Source: Undaria pinnatifida
Lineage: Eukaryota > Sar > Phaeophyceae > Laminariales > Alariaceae
Direction of reading: 5' to 3'
Length of the DNA stretch: 64,000 nucleotides
Assembly: GCA_012845835.1 (NCBI GenBank)
Contig: JABAKD010000024.1
Span: 5,884,109 to 5,948,108 of the forward strand
The notes beneath the pieces were generated by a model that worked only from the letters and a program-made list of their open reading frames with translations, was not told the origin of the DNA and made no database searches. How positions within the stretch are numbered: position 1 is the stretch's first letter; every line of letters begins with the position of its first letter. The translations under genes were made by a program, and so were the position numbers. Shown piece after piece: positions 49,201 through 61,200 of the stretch.

Positions 49201-52200
49201 CGCGGTCTCTATCAGCTTGCGGACTTGCGGAGAGCCGTCTCGAGGGTGCCCCGCTAAAACGCTATTCGAATATTGATAAAGAGGGGTGACAGAGAACGGC
49301 GTGGGCGGGAAGGGAGGGGGGGGGGGGGGTCAAAGACGGGGGTGGAGGTGGAGGTAAAGGGTTGGTGGTCGAGAAATAGGACTATACCCAAGACTATACC
49401 CGTAAAAACATGTTGGGCATAAAATAAAATATGGGGATATATCGGGGCGGGTTTTCTCAATAAGCAGGGATTTTCTTAACAAGATGGATTACTCCGGAGG
49501 CAGAACAGCCGGCGTCCCTGGTGGTTCAATTGTAAGCCGCGCAACTATTGAGGTTGACGTCATAGGTTCGAGCGCCGCAAGAGATTCTTACACGATGACA
49601 CGCTGAAAACGCGAGAGCACGAGTTAGCGTAATTCGATGCAAATCGCCGGGCATAAAAAGGTGAAATGTGGCAATGCCGAACCCTGTGCGCCATTAAAAT
49701 CAAGGCATTTACTGGAGGGGGGACAAAGGAAGACATGGGTGACCACGGCTTGTCCAGAAGGTCACTGAGAGGGTAAAACCTCTTACGAGTTGAGCCGCAA
49801 AGTAAAACCTCTTTCAAGTTGAGCCGCAAAGAACAAGTGATGATGAACAACCAACAACAACAACAACAACAACACAAAAAATAACAGGCCCAACTGCGGG
49901 ACACCTAAGAAAGCATAAACGCATCACCATGATAGAAAAACACCCAACACGTAGAGCAAAAACAGCAGAACGGATACAAGCCTATGGAAAGGGGTTGCAA
50001 ACACGATTTTCGCACACCCGGTACAGAAAAAACAGACGGGTCAGAGGAGACCAAGGGAAAAACATGGGAGTTGAAGTAGGAGGCAAACATGATTCCTGGG
50101 AACGGACGAAACAGCCACTAACCGCAGAGGAAATCCACGTGTACATCCTCCTAACGACTAGAAATCCCCGTGTGTAGCCCCCTCCTCTCCCCCATCTTCT
50201 CCCCTCTCCTTACCCTCCCCTGCTACCTCTCTCCCTCCCCCCTCCCCGCCCCCTCTCGCTTACCCCCACCCCCATCCCCTCCATCACTCCAATCCCCTCC
50301 GGGCTGACATACATGTGTTTTTCCTCGCGCAGAAGAAGGGTCTCGTATCGTCGAGCATCCGGGATTTTCCGCTGCGTGGTGACGTTGATCGATAGCCCGC
50401 TGGACCTAAACGTTTGGTTAGAGCCGTTGGTTAGAGCCGTCGGGGTACGTAGAGACTTTCGGCTTTGGAGACGTTGGAGACGTGAATCCTTCCTATTTTC
50501 CCATTCGCCCTGATGCCAACCCTGAATTGATCATAGTATGATTCCAAGTGTTTTGTCACCATTTTTTAGGACTGCGGCTCTAAACGTGACAAAGTACCGT
50601 TCTTAATGACACGCAAAAACAGCAACGACGAAAAACATTTTACTAGTCGGTTGCCATAATACGACAGTTCTGCAAATATCGGAAGTTTGAGTTAGCCTAT
50701 CATTAAAAACGGCCCCACGGTCAATCGTCAGCATCTGCGCCGCACAAGCACCGGTTACAAAACGGAAGTACCTAATCGTGGTCGACGTGGCTGAACGGGT
50801 ACAATCGCAAACTTAGGATGCATGCGTTGACCTACACAAAAACGCCTAACAACAAATATTTTTAACGGCGATGACACCTGGAGAAAAAACAGGGGGTAAA
50901 CGCCGATAGAAAAGGCAAAGCTAAAACCCCCCAGTGCTGAGGGCTCGTCCGGTTCCCATTGAGTCGGGACGGGCCGGCCGACCAGTCGAGTCGAAGATCT
51001 GCCTCTCACGCTATCTCACTTTTTGATTGTCATCTCGAAAGGCGCGTCGCTCGTGAGGCCTTCGAACAGCGTCCGTAGGTCCTGTGCCATCTGGTGCTCC
51101 TGCGGCCGACCATGGGTAAGGCAACGGGGGGAAACAAACAATTTATCAAAATTATTTCAGATACGTCAGCTGTGAGTTCGACCAGTTGAGCGGTTGACGC
51201 CAATCTTCGCAAGCTGTGCTATACTTCGGCCGTGCGTTGGTACGGATGTATTATTCTCTGAGGATATAGGTCAATGAATTCCATGTAAAATACCGGTAGG
51301 TTTTTAAAAATTAAAAACAACGGTCTCGGGTGTGCGCGTAAGCAAGCAGCTCCATCCACAGAAACGACAACTGCAACGGCAACAGCGACGGGGAAAACAC
51401 CATCACCCTGTACAGCACCGTTACCACCACCACAACCACAACCACAACCAACACCAACACCAACGCCTTTGCCACCCTTAACTCAACCACCACAGCAACC
51501 GTCGCAACCATAACCACCACCAACGGCACCACCCCATTCCAACCCCCTCCCCTCCCCTCCCCTCCCCTCCCCTCCCCTCTCCTCCCTCCCCCTCCCCTCC
51601 CCTACCAAAACCGTTACAGCCCCTTTTTTTCCTACCACCCCTCCCCCCACCTTCCGCGACGACTAGCACTACTATAACCCCCCCCCACCCCCCTGCCCAA
51701 CCACACCACCTCCCCTCCCTCCTCCTCTACCAAAACCATCACGTCACCACCCCTGAATGCCCTACCCCCCCCCCGCCCCCGCGCCGCCCTCCCACGGAAA
51801 CAATCACCCCTGTTGCGGTTTCCCGCCACTCAGCCTCTCGGTCTGGGGAATTTTTTCATTCTCCCCCATCGATTCCAGTGCGTGACCAACCACAGCATCG
51901 CCCCATCCCCTCGTCGCTGCCGCCTCCATACAAAAACCAAAGCGAAACATGCAGGTTCACCGAAAAGAAAACAAACAACCCCCCCCTGCTCCCGCCTCCA
52001 TACAAAAATCAAAGCGAACCTAAAACGCTTCCATAACCGCCTCCCGCCGCTCGGGCCCTTGACTCCCTCTCCTCCGTCGGCTACAGTGCGAAGCCACCAA
52101 CACCACCCCCCGCTTCCGCCTCCTTAGCAAATCAAAACGAGCAAAGCGGAGGTTAATGACCTCGCCAGCACATGTTAGGTTACCTTGAAAAAACGAAGCA

Positions 52201-55200
52201 ACCCCCAGTCCCCCCCTCCAATCATCTCCACCCCGCTACCCCCTCCACTCCCGTCCCCGTTTCGATACCAGAATAACATAAAATGGAACGAAATCGGAAA
52301 AAAAATTGCCGCCCATCCACCCCTCCCTGCTCCCGCCTCCTTAACAAAATCGATACAAAAAACAGAACCTAATCCCCCCCTCCCCCCGAAAAAAACCACG
52401 TCCATTACCGTCTCGCGGTTTTCCGCCTGGGCCCTCTTCCCCTTCTCACCTAGAGACTCCAGTGCGCGACCACCACTACCACTAAGATATCCACGCTGAT
52501 ACCCATTCCCCCCCCCCTCCCGCCTCCATACAACAATCAGTACGAAAAACAGAACTAAATATCCCCGTCTCCGACCCTCCCACCCGTCACCTAAATAATC
52601 GTCTGCCGCCATTCGGCCTGGGCCTTTGTCTTCAGCTCCGCCAACAACACCATCCCCCTCCCCTCCCCTCCACGACCACCCCTCCTTTTGCCCCCCGGCC
52701 CAAGGGGATGAGGCAAGATAAGCAACAAAAACTTACGTAGAGCACCATTCTTGGAGGCGTTTCTACTAGGAGCAGGAACGGAGCTCCGTCTCAAAAGGGG
52801 TGCGTGATCAATGGTCAAATGACCAAGGCAAGCAAAAAACGAGCACCCCCCCGCGCCCCCTCCCCCACCAAATAAGCACCCACCTCCATGACCGTCTCTC
52901 GCCTTTCAGCCTGGACCCTAGTCTCCCTCATATGCACAGATTCCAGTGCGTTGCCATCACTCACACTGATATCCCGGCTATTACCCCCGCCCCCCCCCTC
53001 CCCCCTCCCTCCTCAATACAAGAAAAAAAGCACAAACAACATAGTCAAATTCCCATCCCCCTTCCCCCTCCCCCGCCCCTCCCAAATCACCTCTATAAAC
53101 CGTCAGTCGCAGTTCGGCCTCGGACCTCTTTTCCAGCCTCGCCAACACCACCCCCCTCCCCTTTACTACCCCCACACCCCCCAACCCCGCCCCCCAAAAG
53201 TCCTTCCCCGCTCACCCAAAGTGGTCTAACCAGAAAACAAACAAATCAATTGGAAGTTTCATCCACGCGCAGGAAGGTACGCACACGGGGCGAAGGTCCG
53301 CCTCACGAGCGGTTCTCAAAACAAAGAGTAGGATGCAGCTCATCCTTCATGCCCTTCATGCGACTCGCCGAACACCTCACGGCGCTTCACGCTTGCTGCA
53401 CGCGACGTCTGCCTGATCGGTGAAAATCTAACGTGCTTCGTCCCGGCATAGTAGGGATGCGAAGGTCTATGGCCTTAAATTTACACCTATGCATGAATGA
53501 GTAACCCCCCCCCCCCCCGCGCCTCCCCCCTCCTTCCCTTCCTCCGCCCCCCCCCCCCCCCCCCTCCCCCCTCCCCCTCCTCCTCCCCCCCCCCCCTATA
53601 GAAAGTAGAGAGAAAACGATCGCTATCCTAGGAGATAGATGGTGGCCGCAGACGGTGAAACAGGACGGGGACAGGACAAGCAAACAGTTTCTATGTAGCA
53701 CATGGAAGAAGCGTAATGAGCGCCCAAAACATTGGAGGTGTCTCTGTTGTGTTCTCTGTCTCTGCTTGGAGTAGGAACGGTGCTCCGTCTCCAAAGGGAT
53801 GCGTGGTCAATGGTCAAACGACTAAGGCAAGCAACAAATGAGTACGCCCTCCCCCCCTCCCGTTCCTTTCCTCCCCCCCCTCCCCCCCATCCCCCACCCC
53901 TCTCCTCCCCCCCCCACACACACACCAATCACCCACCTCCATGACCGTCTCCCTCCACTCGGCCTGGGCCCTCATCTCCCGCTTTTCCACGGATTCCAGT
54001 ACGTTGCCATCACCACCTCCAATATCCCCGCTGATGTTTCCCCCGAATAGGGTAAGCCCTCTCCTTATGAAACCCGCCCCATTGTAGCAGTGCAGGTACT
54101 CCGATGTGGTTAGCTTGCGTGTGACGATGTCCTTGATGGCGGCATCCCGATTGTCCTTTGCGGCCAGCAGCTCCTTGCCCGACTTGGTTATGAACCTGAA
54201 GGTATGTCATGTACGGAGGCGGGAGCGGGGCGGGGGGGGGGTGTACTCAGTTTGGTGTGGGTGGGGGGGGGGTAACTCATTTTTTGCTCGCTTTAGTCAT
54301 TTGCCCATTAACCACGCATTCCTTTCGAGACGGAGCACCGTTTCGACTCCTAGTGGAGACGATCCCAACAATACGGAACTCATCATATTTTTTTCATGTA
54401 CCAGGTACTGCACTCGATAAAAAGTGTTGCTTAAAGTATCCCCTTCGTGTATCGCCGTCTGGGGTGGGGGGGGGGTATGTTTCAATTTACGTGTACGAAA
54501 TATTCCATATTGTATTTTTTCGTTTTTATTGTAACATAAATATGATCCACTGGCGCGGCCAGCGGTTCGTGGCCGGACTTCGTCTCGACCCTACATTTGA
54601 TACTTTGTATGCAAGCGGGAGCGAGGTGAGGGCCATTTCAAATGGTGTCTTTTTTATTTTTCGTGAAGGAAACGAAGGTCAGCGGCTCCTAGCCCGACTC
54701 TTTCACGAACCAAAATATTGATTTTTCGGTTTGGCCTTTATACTGACGCTTGAAACCACGAAAAAAGGAAAGCAAAGCGAAAACAAAGTAAAAACCAACC
54801 CAAGACCAAAACCACGAGCAAAACAAAAAACAACAAAATACCCCGAAGATACCGCCCACCCTACCCTCAAAAACTGAATGCCCCGCCCTTTTCCCCTCGC
54901 CTGCCCCCCCCCCCAAAAAAAACACACACACACACACACCAAACCCAACAAACACCCTCCCACCACCCCCCACCTCCCCACCCCCGCCCACGACCCAAAA
55001 TACCAACTCCCACAACCACCAAAACAAAAAATTCCATCCACCCCGCCCCTCCCCGGAACCCCAAAACAACACCCCATCACCACCGAAAAGCTACACCCCC
55101 CCCGAGAGACCGGGCGTGCGCCCCCAAAGCACCCCCCAACCACCATGAAAATCCCCCCCCGCCCCCGTCCCCCCGCGATCCAGGAAAACCACCCCCCAGC

Positions 55201-58200
55201 AAAAAACAACTCCCCATCCCCCCCTCCTCCCTGCTCACCCATTTAACTCTTCCTCGTGACAAATAGCCCTGGAGGTCATCATCAAAGCAGACCTCAGCAG
55301 GGTCAGATCGACCCCGGGGCCTCTCTCGCGCCCCTCCTCTTCCTCGCGCCGCCCCTCCCCTCCCCCCGCCCCACCCCCAACCCCAACCCCAACGCTCCCC
55401 ACCACCTCCCCCTCCACATCTCCAAAAAAACTGACGGTTACGGGATCGGGCATGCTTTCGACCAAGGCGGGACTGTTTGAGGCTGCTACCCCTGTTCCTG
55501 CTACCACGCCTGTAGTTGTCACCACAGGAGGCATTTTTCTAGAAGGGGGGTTCTTGGGGAGGGGGGCAGACGGGTAGAGAAGCCGCGGCGGCCGGTACTG
55601 GGATCACACAAGAGGAGGGGGGAGGAAGGAGGAGGGGGGGCGGAAGGAGGAGGGGGGGGGAAGGAGGAGGGGGGGGAAGGAGGACGGGGGGGAAGGAGGA
55701 GGGGGGGGAAGGAGGAGGGGGGGGGAGGAGGAGGGGGGGGAAGGAGGAGGGGGGGGGGGGGGGAGGAGATGGGGGGGGTGGGAGAGGGAGGGGGGAGGGA
55801 GGGGGGGCGCACTTAGTTGTTGCTCGCCTTTGTCATTTGGCCATTCACCACGCAACCCTTTCGAGACGGAGCAACGTTCCTACTCCTAATGGAAACAGAG
55901 ACACCTCCAACATCCGGGCGCTCAGTACGTATCTTCCACATACAACATGCAACTTTTTCCCTATCTCGCAGTGAATGGCATGTTTTACAGCGCTGTTGCC
56001 AACCAACGCCACCCCAATATACATTTAATGTTTTACAGCGTCTCGGTGCCAACCAAGGCCAACTATTATATATAGAATATGTGGGGGGGGGCATTATCAT
56101 CAGCACGCGTAGCAGGAAGAGGGGAGGGGGCGTCGAGGATACTGAAAGCGGACCGCGTGCGATATTACGGGCGGATAATGGGACGGGCAGCTATTTGAAG
56201 CGTTTTTTTGAACGAGCGTCTTCTAGTATTCGCGTCCGTCAACGCATAACATCAGCGCCAAAAGCAATGGGTAACATTCCGTTGATATAAAAAAAAAACG
56301 TACTCGGCACCAGCATCAACAACAACACCAACAACTAAACGAAAGTATAAAGAAGAACAACACCAATAGCGCCAGAAATAACAACAACAGCAGCACCAAT
56401 ACCACCGATACTAACACCAACACCAACACCAACATCAACCCCACCGTTGTCTCCAACACAGCGCAACGACAGCGAGGCAGGAAGCGAAGCTGTGGTCGAG
56501 GCCAAGCTGTTGTTGATGCCGCCGTTCTCACACCAAAACAAAACAAAACCACGTGCGGAACACGAAACAAGGTAAAATAGTAAACTACTGTGTATACCCG
56601 ATACATAACAAACAACCATACATTCGGTCCGACGAAACACGTCTGTTTTCGGACGCATGCTACGATAGAGGTATTAAGGTATACCTTTTTTTGGCAAAAT
56701 CACTTTCTCAATGACGGGGCTCCTTAACCCAAAATCGTCGGAAAAAAAATAAATAATAGGCATACTTTTCTCCCCGTGGTTCTCGTTCGTGTACCTAGGC
56801 CATGGGGTTTTTCCCATCCGGTACGTGTAGCAGTTTCCTTTTTCTCCAAATCATTTTTTGCCTTGGCAGAGGTCTTAGCCCCTTTACAACTGGAAACCCG
56901 TTTTTGGGGACAAAAATTTTTGGATTTAGTACAAGGGGGGTCCGGGGGCTCTAAAGGGGTTAACAGAGGTCTTAAGCTCCCAAATTGAGGGGTAGAATTA
57001 GAAAAAAAGCTGTGCCCCTCTATCATAGGTGGCCATCTCTCGCTTCCGACTCACCTCTGAAACAACGGCGAACACCAAATCGAAGAATGCCGCGGTTCTA
57101 AGATGGTCTCCCCGCTTGGGCGTCAGCTACACGAGACGAGACAGGAGCATCGACGCAACGATCAATCCCGCCCACCAAACACAAAAAAACGAGCAACAAA
57201 AACAATGTTGAAAACAGCGATTTTCAGCGGGTGTGTGTATGTGTTAAACAAGACACGAAGTGTGGAAAGGCGCGTGGGAAGGGAGAGGGGGGAATGGCGG
57301 GAGATGGAAAGCGAGAAAAATATGTGGAAGGGCATTTGGGAGGGGGAGGGGGGGGGGGACTAATTTCATGCGTAGCCCAACGGTAGTCGAGGGTTAAAGA
57401 AAAACTGTTGAACACGGCAGTTGGCGGAAGGGGGGGGGGGTGGGGCGGGGGAGGGAGTGTTAAACGAGACAGCAGATGTGGAAAGGAAAGACGGCTGGGA
57501 TGGAGAAGGGGGGGGAAGGGGTGGTTGTTAAACGAGGAATAAATGTGGATAGGCATGATGGAGGGGGGGGGGCGTACTCATTTGTTGCTTGCCTCAGTCA
57601 TTTGACCATTGACCACGCATCCCTTTCGAGACGGGCCACCGTTCCTACTCCTAATAGACACCTCCAACATTTGGGCACTCATTACGTCTTATTCATATAC
57701 TACACAGAAACTCTTTGCTTATCTTATCCCCTTTCTGTTTCGCCGTCTGCGGCCACCATTTATCTCCTAGGATCGCGATCGTTTTCTCGCTACTCTTTAG
57801 TCTACCAAGCTCTTCCATGTCACATTCGTAATTTTCTCATTTCCTCCTGTAACACATCCCGTTCCTTCTCGTATATTTCACATTATCCTACTATGTGTGT
57901 CCTACTCTCCATTGTTGTGCCACACGGGCACACATGGGGGGGGAAGGGGGGGTAGGGTAAACGAAAAAAAGGTGGAAAAGCATGTACGAGGTGGGCGAGG
58001 GGGTTGTTAGAGGCTTTAGTGGCGCGTCCCATGATCACCAACACTAACGATACCAACACCGACCCCAACACCAACACCAACTCCAACACTAACATCAACA
58101 CCGAACACCAACTCCAACACTAACACCAACACCCAACACCCACACCAACATCAACACCCAACACCAAACACCAACACCAACACCAACACCAACACCAACA

Positions 58201-61200
58201 CCAACACCAAACACCAACACCAACACCAACACCAACACCAACACCAACACCAACATCAACACCAACACCAACACCAACACCAACAGCGGTTTATGCGTGT
58301 GTGATTTTCATATCATACTGACATACTGATACTCCCACCCATTGACATCCAGCACCCACAGTGCCCGCGTCGATGCCTCATCCTATGATAGAGAGAGACG
58401 CTCTGTGGTTACAATCTATGAGACAGAGAGATACGCATTTTACATCGCAAACGCTGTAACGGTACCTTCACAGTAACCCTAAGCCCGCGAGTACGCCAAA
58501 CAAAAAGAAACGCGGTGGTCAACAGCTCGATTCAGCTCAGCTCAGCTCAGCTCAGCCAAGACGTGCCTAAACAGCGCGGTCGATAAACCGCACGCCATCG
58601 AGATTAGCAATAATAATGAAAAACAATCGCCATAGACTCGTTATTTATACCGAATAATGCTAAAAAGCAGCACAAATTGGACCCAGCGAATCTGGGAAAG
58701 TTTCCCAGATGAGAACCTCCGTTATTATATATATATATGTATAATGTATATTGTGGATACCAGGCCCTATCCCCTAGATCGTACCGCCTCGTTATCACTA
58801 GAATCCTTCACGGCCATCCTAGCTCCTCGAGGGCACTCTGAGGTGTTCCCTCATTGCTGACCGTCGAGCGTGCGGTTACGCACATATCCCACCTGGGTGG
58901 GTCTCCACACCTACATCTACGAAAGAGATCAACCTGCTACGGGACTACCGTTCCAGAATATATCATTTTAAGAATTACTTCCACAGCTCGAGGCTTTACC
59001 TTCAGCGACCTTGTGGACAAGCAGTGGTCACGGGTGTCTTCCTTTCTTCTCCCCGGAACATGCCTCCCTTCTGATCGCGCGTAGGGGTCGGCATGCCCGG
59101 TCTTGAGTGTTTTATGCTCGTCGATTTTCATGGAATTGTGCTAACTCACGCTCACGCGCTTCCCGCTATTAATACTCATTATCAACGCGAGAAAAATCCC
59201 TACTTGTATATACATCACGAATATGCATTCGATCACGAATATGCATTCGGTGAGACCAAAAGCACATACAGTCAGATTTGTTTCGGTCAAAAAGATCCAG
59301 CGGTATATTCTGTTGAACGCCATAGCAGAGATGAAAAACTAATGAAATCGGGTTTTCGACGAGAAAAAACTCCTTGGAATAAGCATGGGATAATTTTGGT
59401 GTATCAACAGCCAAAATATAAGACCATTCTGGTAGTTGATAAGACCAGTTCAATTGGCTTTGTCGCCGGGGCCTTCTTAAATTGGGCACGGCACTGTAGC
59501 GGGTTGTGCTTCACATGAATAACTCCGATAGTCAAAAATGTTTCCGCCAAAAACATCTACCTCCACAGCATGCGACACCAGTAAAGGATCTCTTATTTCT
59601 GACCAGGATGGACTACTTATGTAAGGCAGGGTGTGCCTTATACTATTTTCAGTGCAAAATAGTCCATGTTCTTATTTTCGTCAAAAAAGCGACCCCGAAA
59701 CTCTTAGCTGCCAAATTATTGAGCGCCGTCGCGGACACGGCATTGAATAGAGCACGCGGCTACTGAGCCCAAAGCGAATTACAATGGCGGCTCCACTTTG
59801 AGACACGCCGTGACGAACCCCTTCATCTGGTCTCATCTCCAGTTCGGTCTTATTCCGCTGTGAGACCCCTTTGGTCTCAATCCGGCATACTACTAAAACC
59901 CGATTCAAGACCTCGTTGGTCTTGATCCGGGACACTATTATACTAAAAACCCGGGGGGAAAGTCATGCACGTGTAAACTGCACACGATTTCTTCGGCTAA
60001 AAGGTTCGCTCATACCGGCCCCGACGTCCTCGAAAGGCAGACAAGTTGAAGGTGAAAACGAATCGTAATAGGCTGACTGCACTTCGATGGATCCATCAAA
60101 CAAATAGTGAAATACTTTAAAATACCAACACCAACCACTATAGTAGAAAAAAACAAACTATGTATATATATGTTTTTTTAACAAAACAATATGACCCCTC
60201 CCATTAAGAAAAAACTCACCCACATAGTATATTACAAGTACCAACAACGCAGCTTGCAAAGATGAGTATTGACCCGAAATTCGTCGAACTCACGGCTGAC
60301 GTCCTTGAAATATTTTCATAAAATAGTGCACTGACATGTCAAGTCAAGGGTCTTGTAAATACCAACAGTTGTACAGGCGACATTCTAGTAACGCCGTTTT
60401 GGGGCGTAGGGGGTAAATCGGTAATATCTACCAGGGGATTTTTTTTTCGTGACAGGCCTGTCTTACCCGGCCTTATCTCCCAAAATGTCTTAAAACGGAT
60501 GGTCTCAATGGGGTAACCGGTTTAAGACCCGCCTGGAACAGGCCAGTGTTACCCCTCTTCATCTCCGTGACGCTTTTATCAATACCAGGTAGGTTACAGT
60601 ACAGGCGTCACACACAAGCCGACGTGACCGCTCTTAACGCCTTTACAACTGGAAACCTGCTTTGGGGGGAAAATCACTTGAAATTTGTATAGGGAGGGAG
60701 TTTGAGGCTTTCACGGGGTTAAGTTTGTACTCTCTTTCTATAGGCGCTCTTTAACGGGGTGCCCTACTGTATCCCCTGCCATAAAACGAGTCCAAAAATA
60801 CATCATACCTGAACAGGGCGGCTGATAAAGCGCAATCCGTCGAGGACAATTTCCAGCAGCTCCCCTGAAAGAGCTCTGTTCGCTTTGAGCAGCTGAGTAA
60901 GGCTCTCGGGCGATATCCTGTCGAACAGGCACATCGTTTCTTCGCATGGCCATAGGGCGGGGGGGAAAAGAGGAGGGGGACGGCGATGGGGGAGGAGGAG
61001 AAATGGGGCAACATGCACGGATCGAGCAACAGCAAGACGAAGATCATGAGTAAGACCAGAGGGTGTGTAGGAAAAACCGAGCAATTAGCTAATCCACCGA
61101 TCGATCGGCTGGCCAACAGCACGACCCGCCACCACAGATGTCAGGAGGCGGTCAGTCAAGGATACACTCCCAGCGGTCATGGGTGTCAAACCGATCGTTC

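Larger units (their letters stand above)
44650..57790. repeat. G-run-anchored ~220-bp dispersed repeat, seven copies in NPRL3 introns
   Basis: Plus copies begin near 44652, 45745, 54275, 55808 and 57573; minus copies end near 53850 and 52830. Each follows a run of G, then GCGTACTCATTTGTTGCTTG, CCTTAGTCATTTGACCATTG, ACCACGCATCCCTTTCGAGA and CGGAGCACCGTTCCTACTCC. The long copies (57573-57790; 53850-53590) continue through CTGCGGCCACCAT and CTCCTAGGAT, GCGATCGTTTTCTC. No ORF; a non-autonomous element is likely. Confidence 0.75.

Noticed and set aside
49505..49590. Possible tRNA (TGGTTCAATTG box A-like, GGTTCGA box B-like)
   Set aside because: The T-stem and acceptor stem do not pair, so no cloverleaf forms; at most a decayed tRNA-derived repeat.
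50760..50840. Possible extra NPRL3-like exon
   Set aside because: A TAG acceptor and GTACTT donor flank it, but every frame compatible with exon 6 hits a stop or loses the donor; exons 6 and 7 join in phase without it.
51030..51212. Coding extension of exon 6 containing VELTADVSEII
   Set aside because: That segment is a copy of the dispersed leader repeat, and the CCGCAG acceptor at 51100 explains the exon start better.
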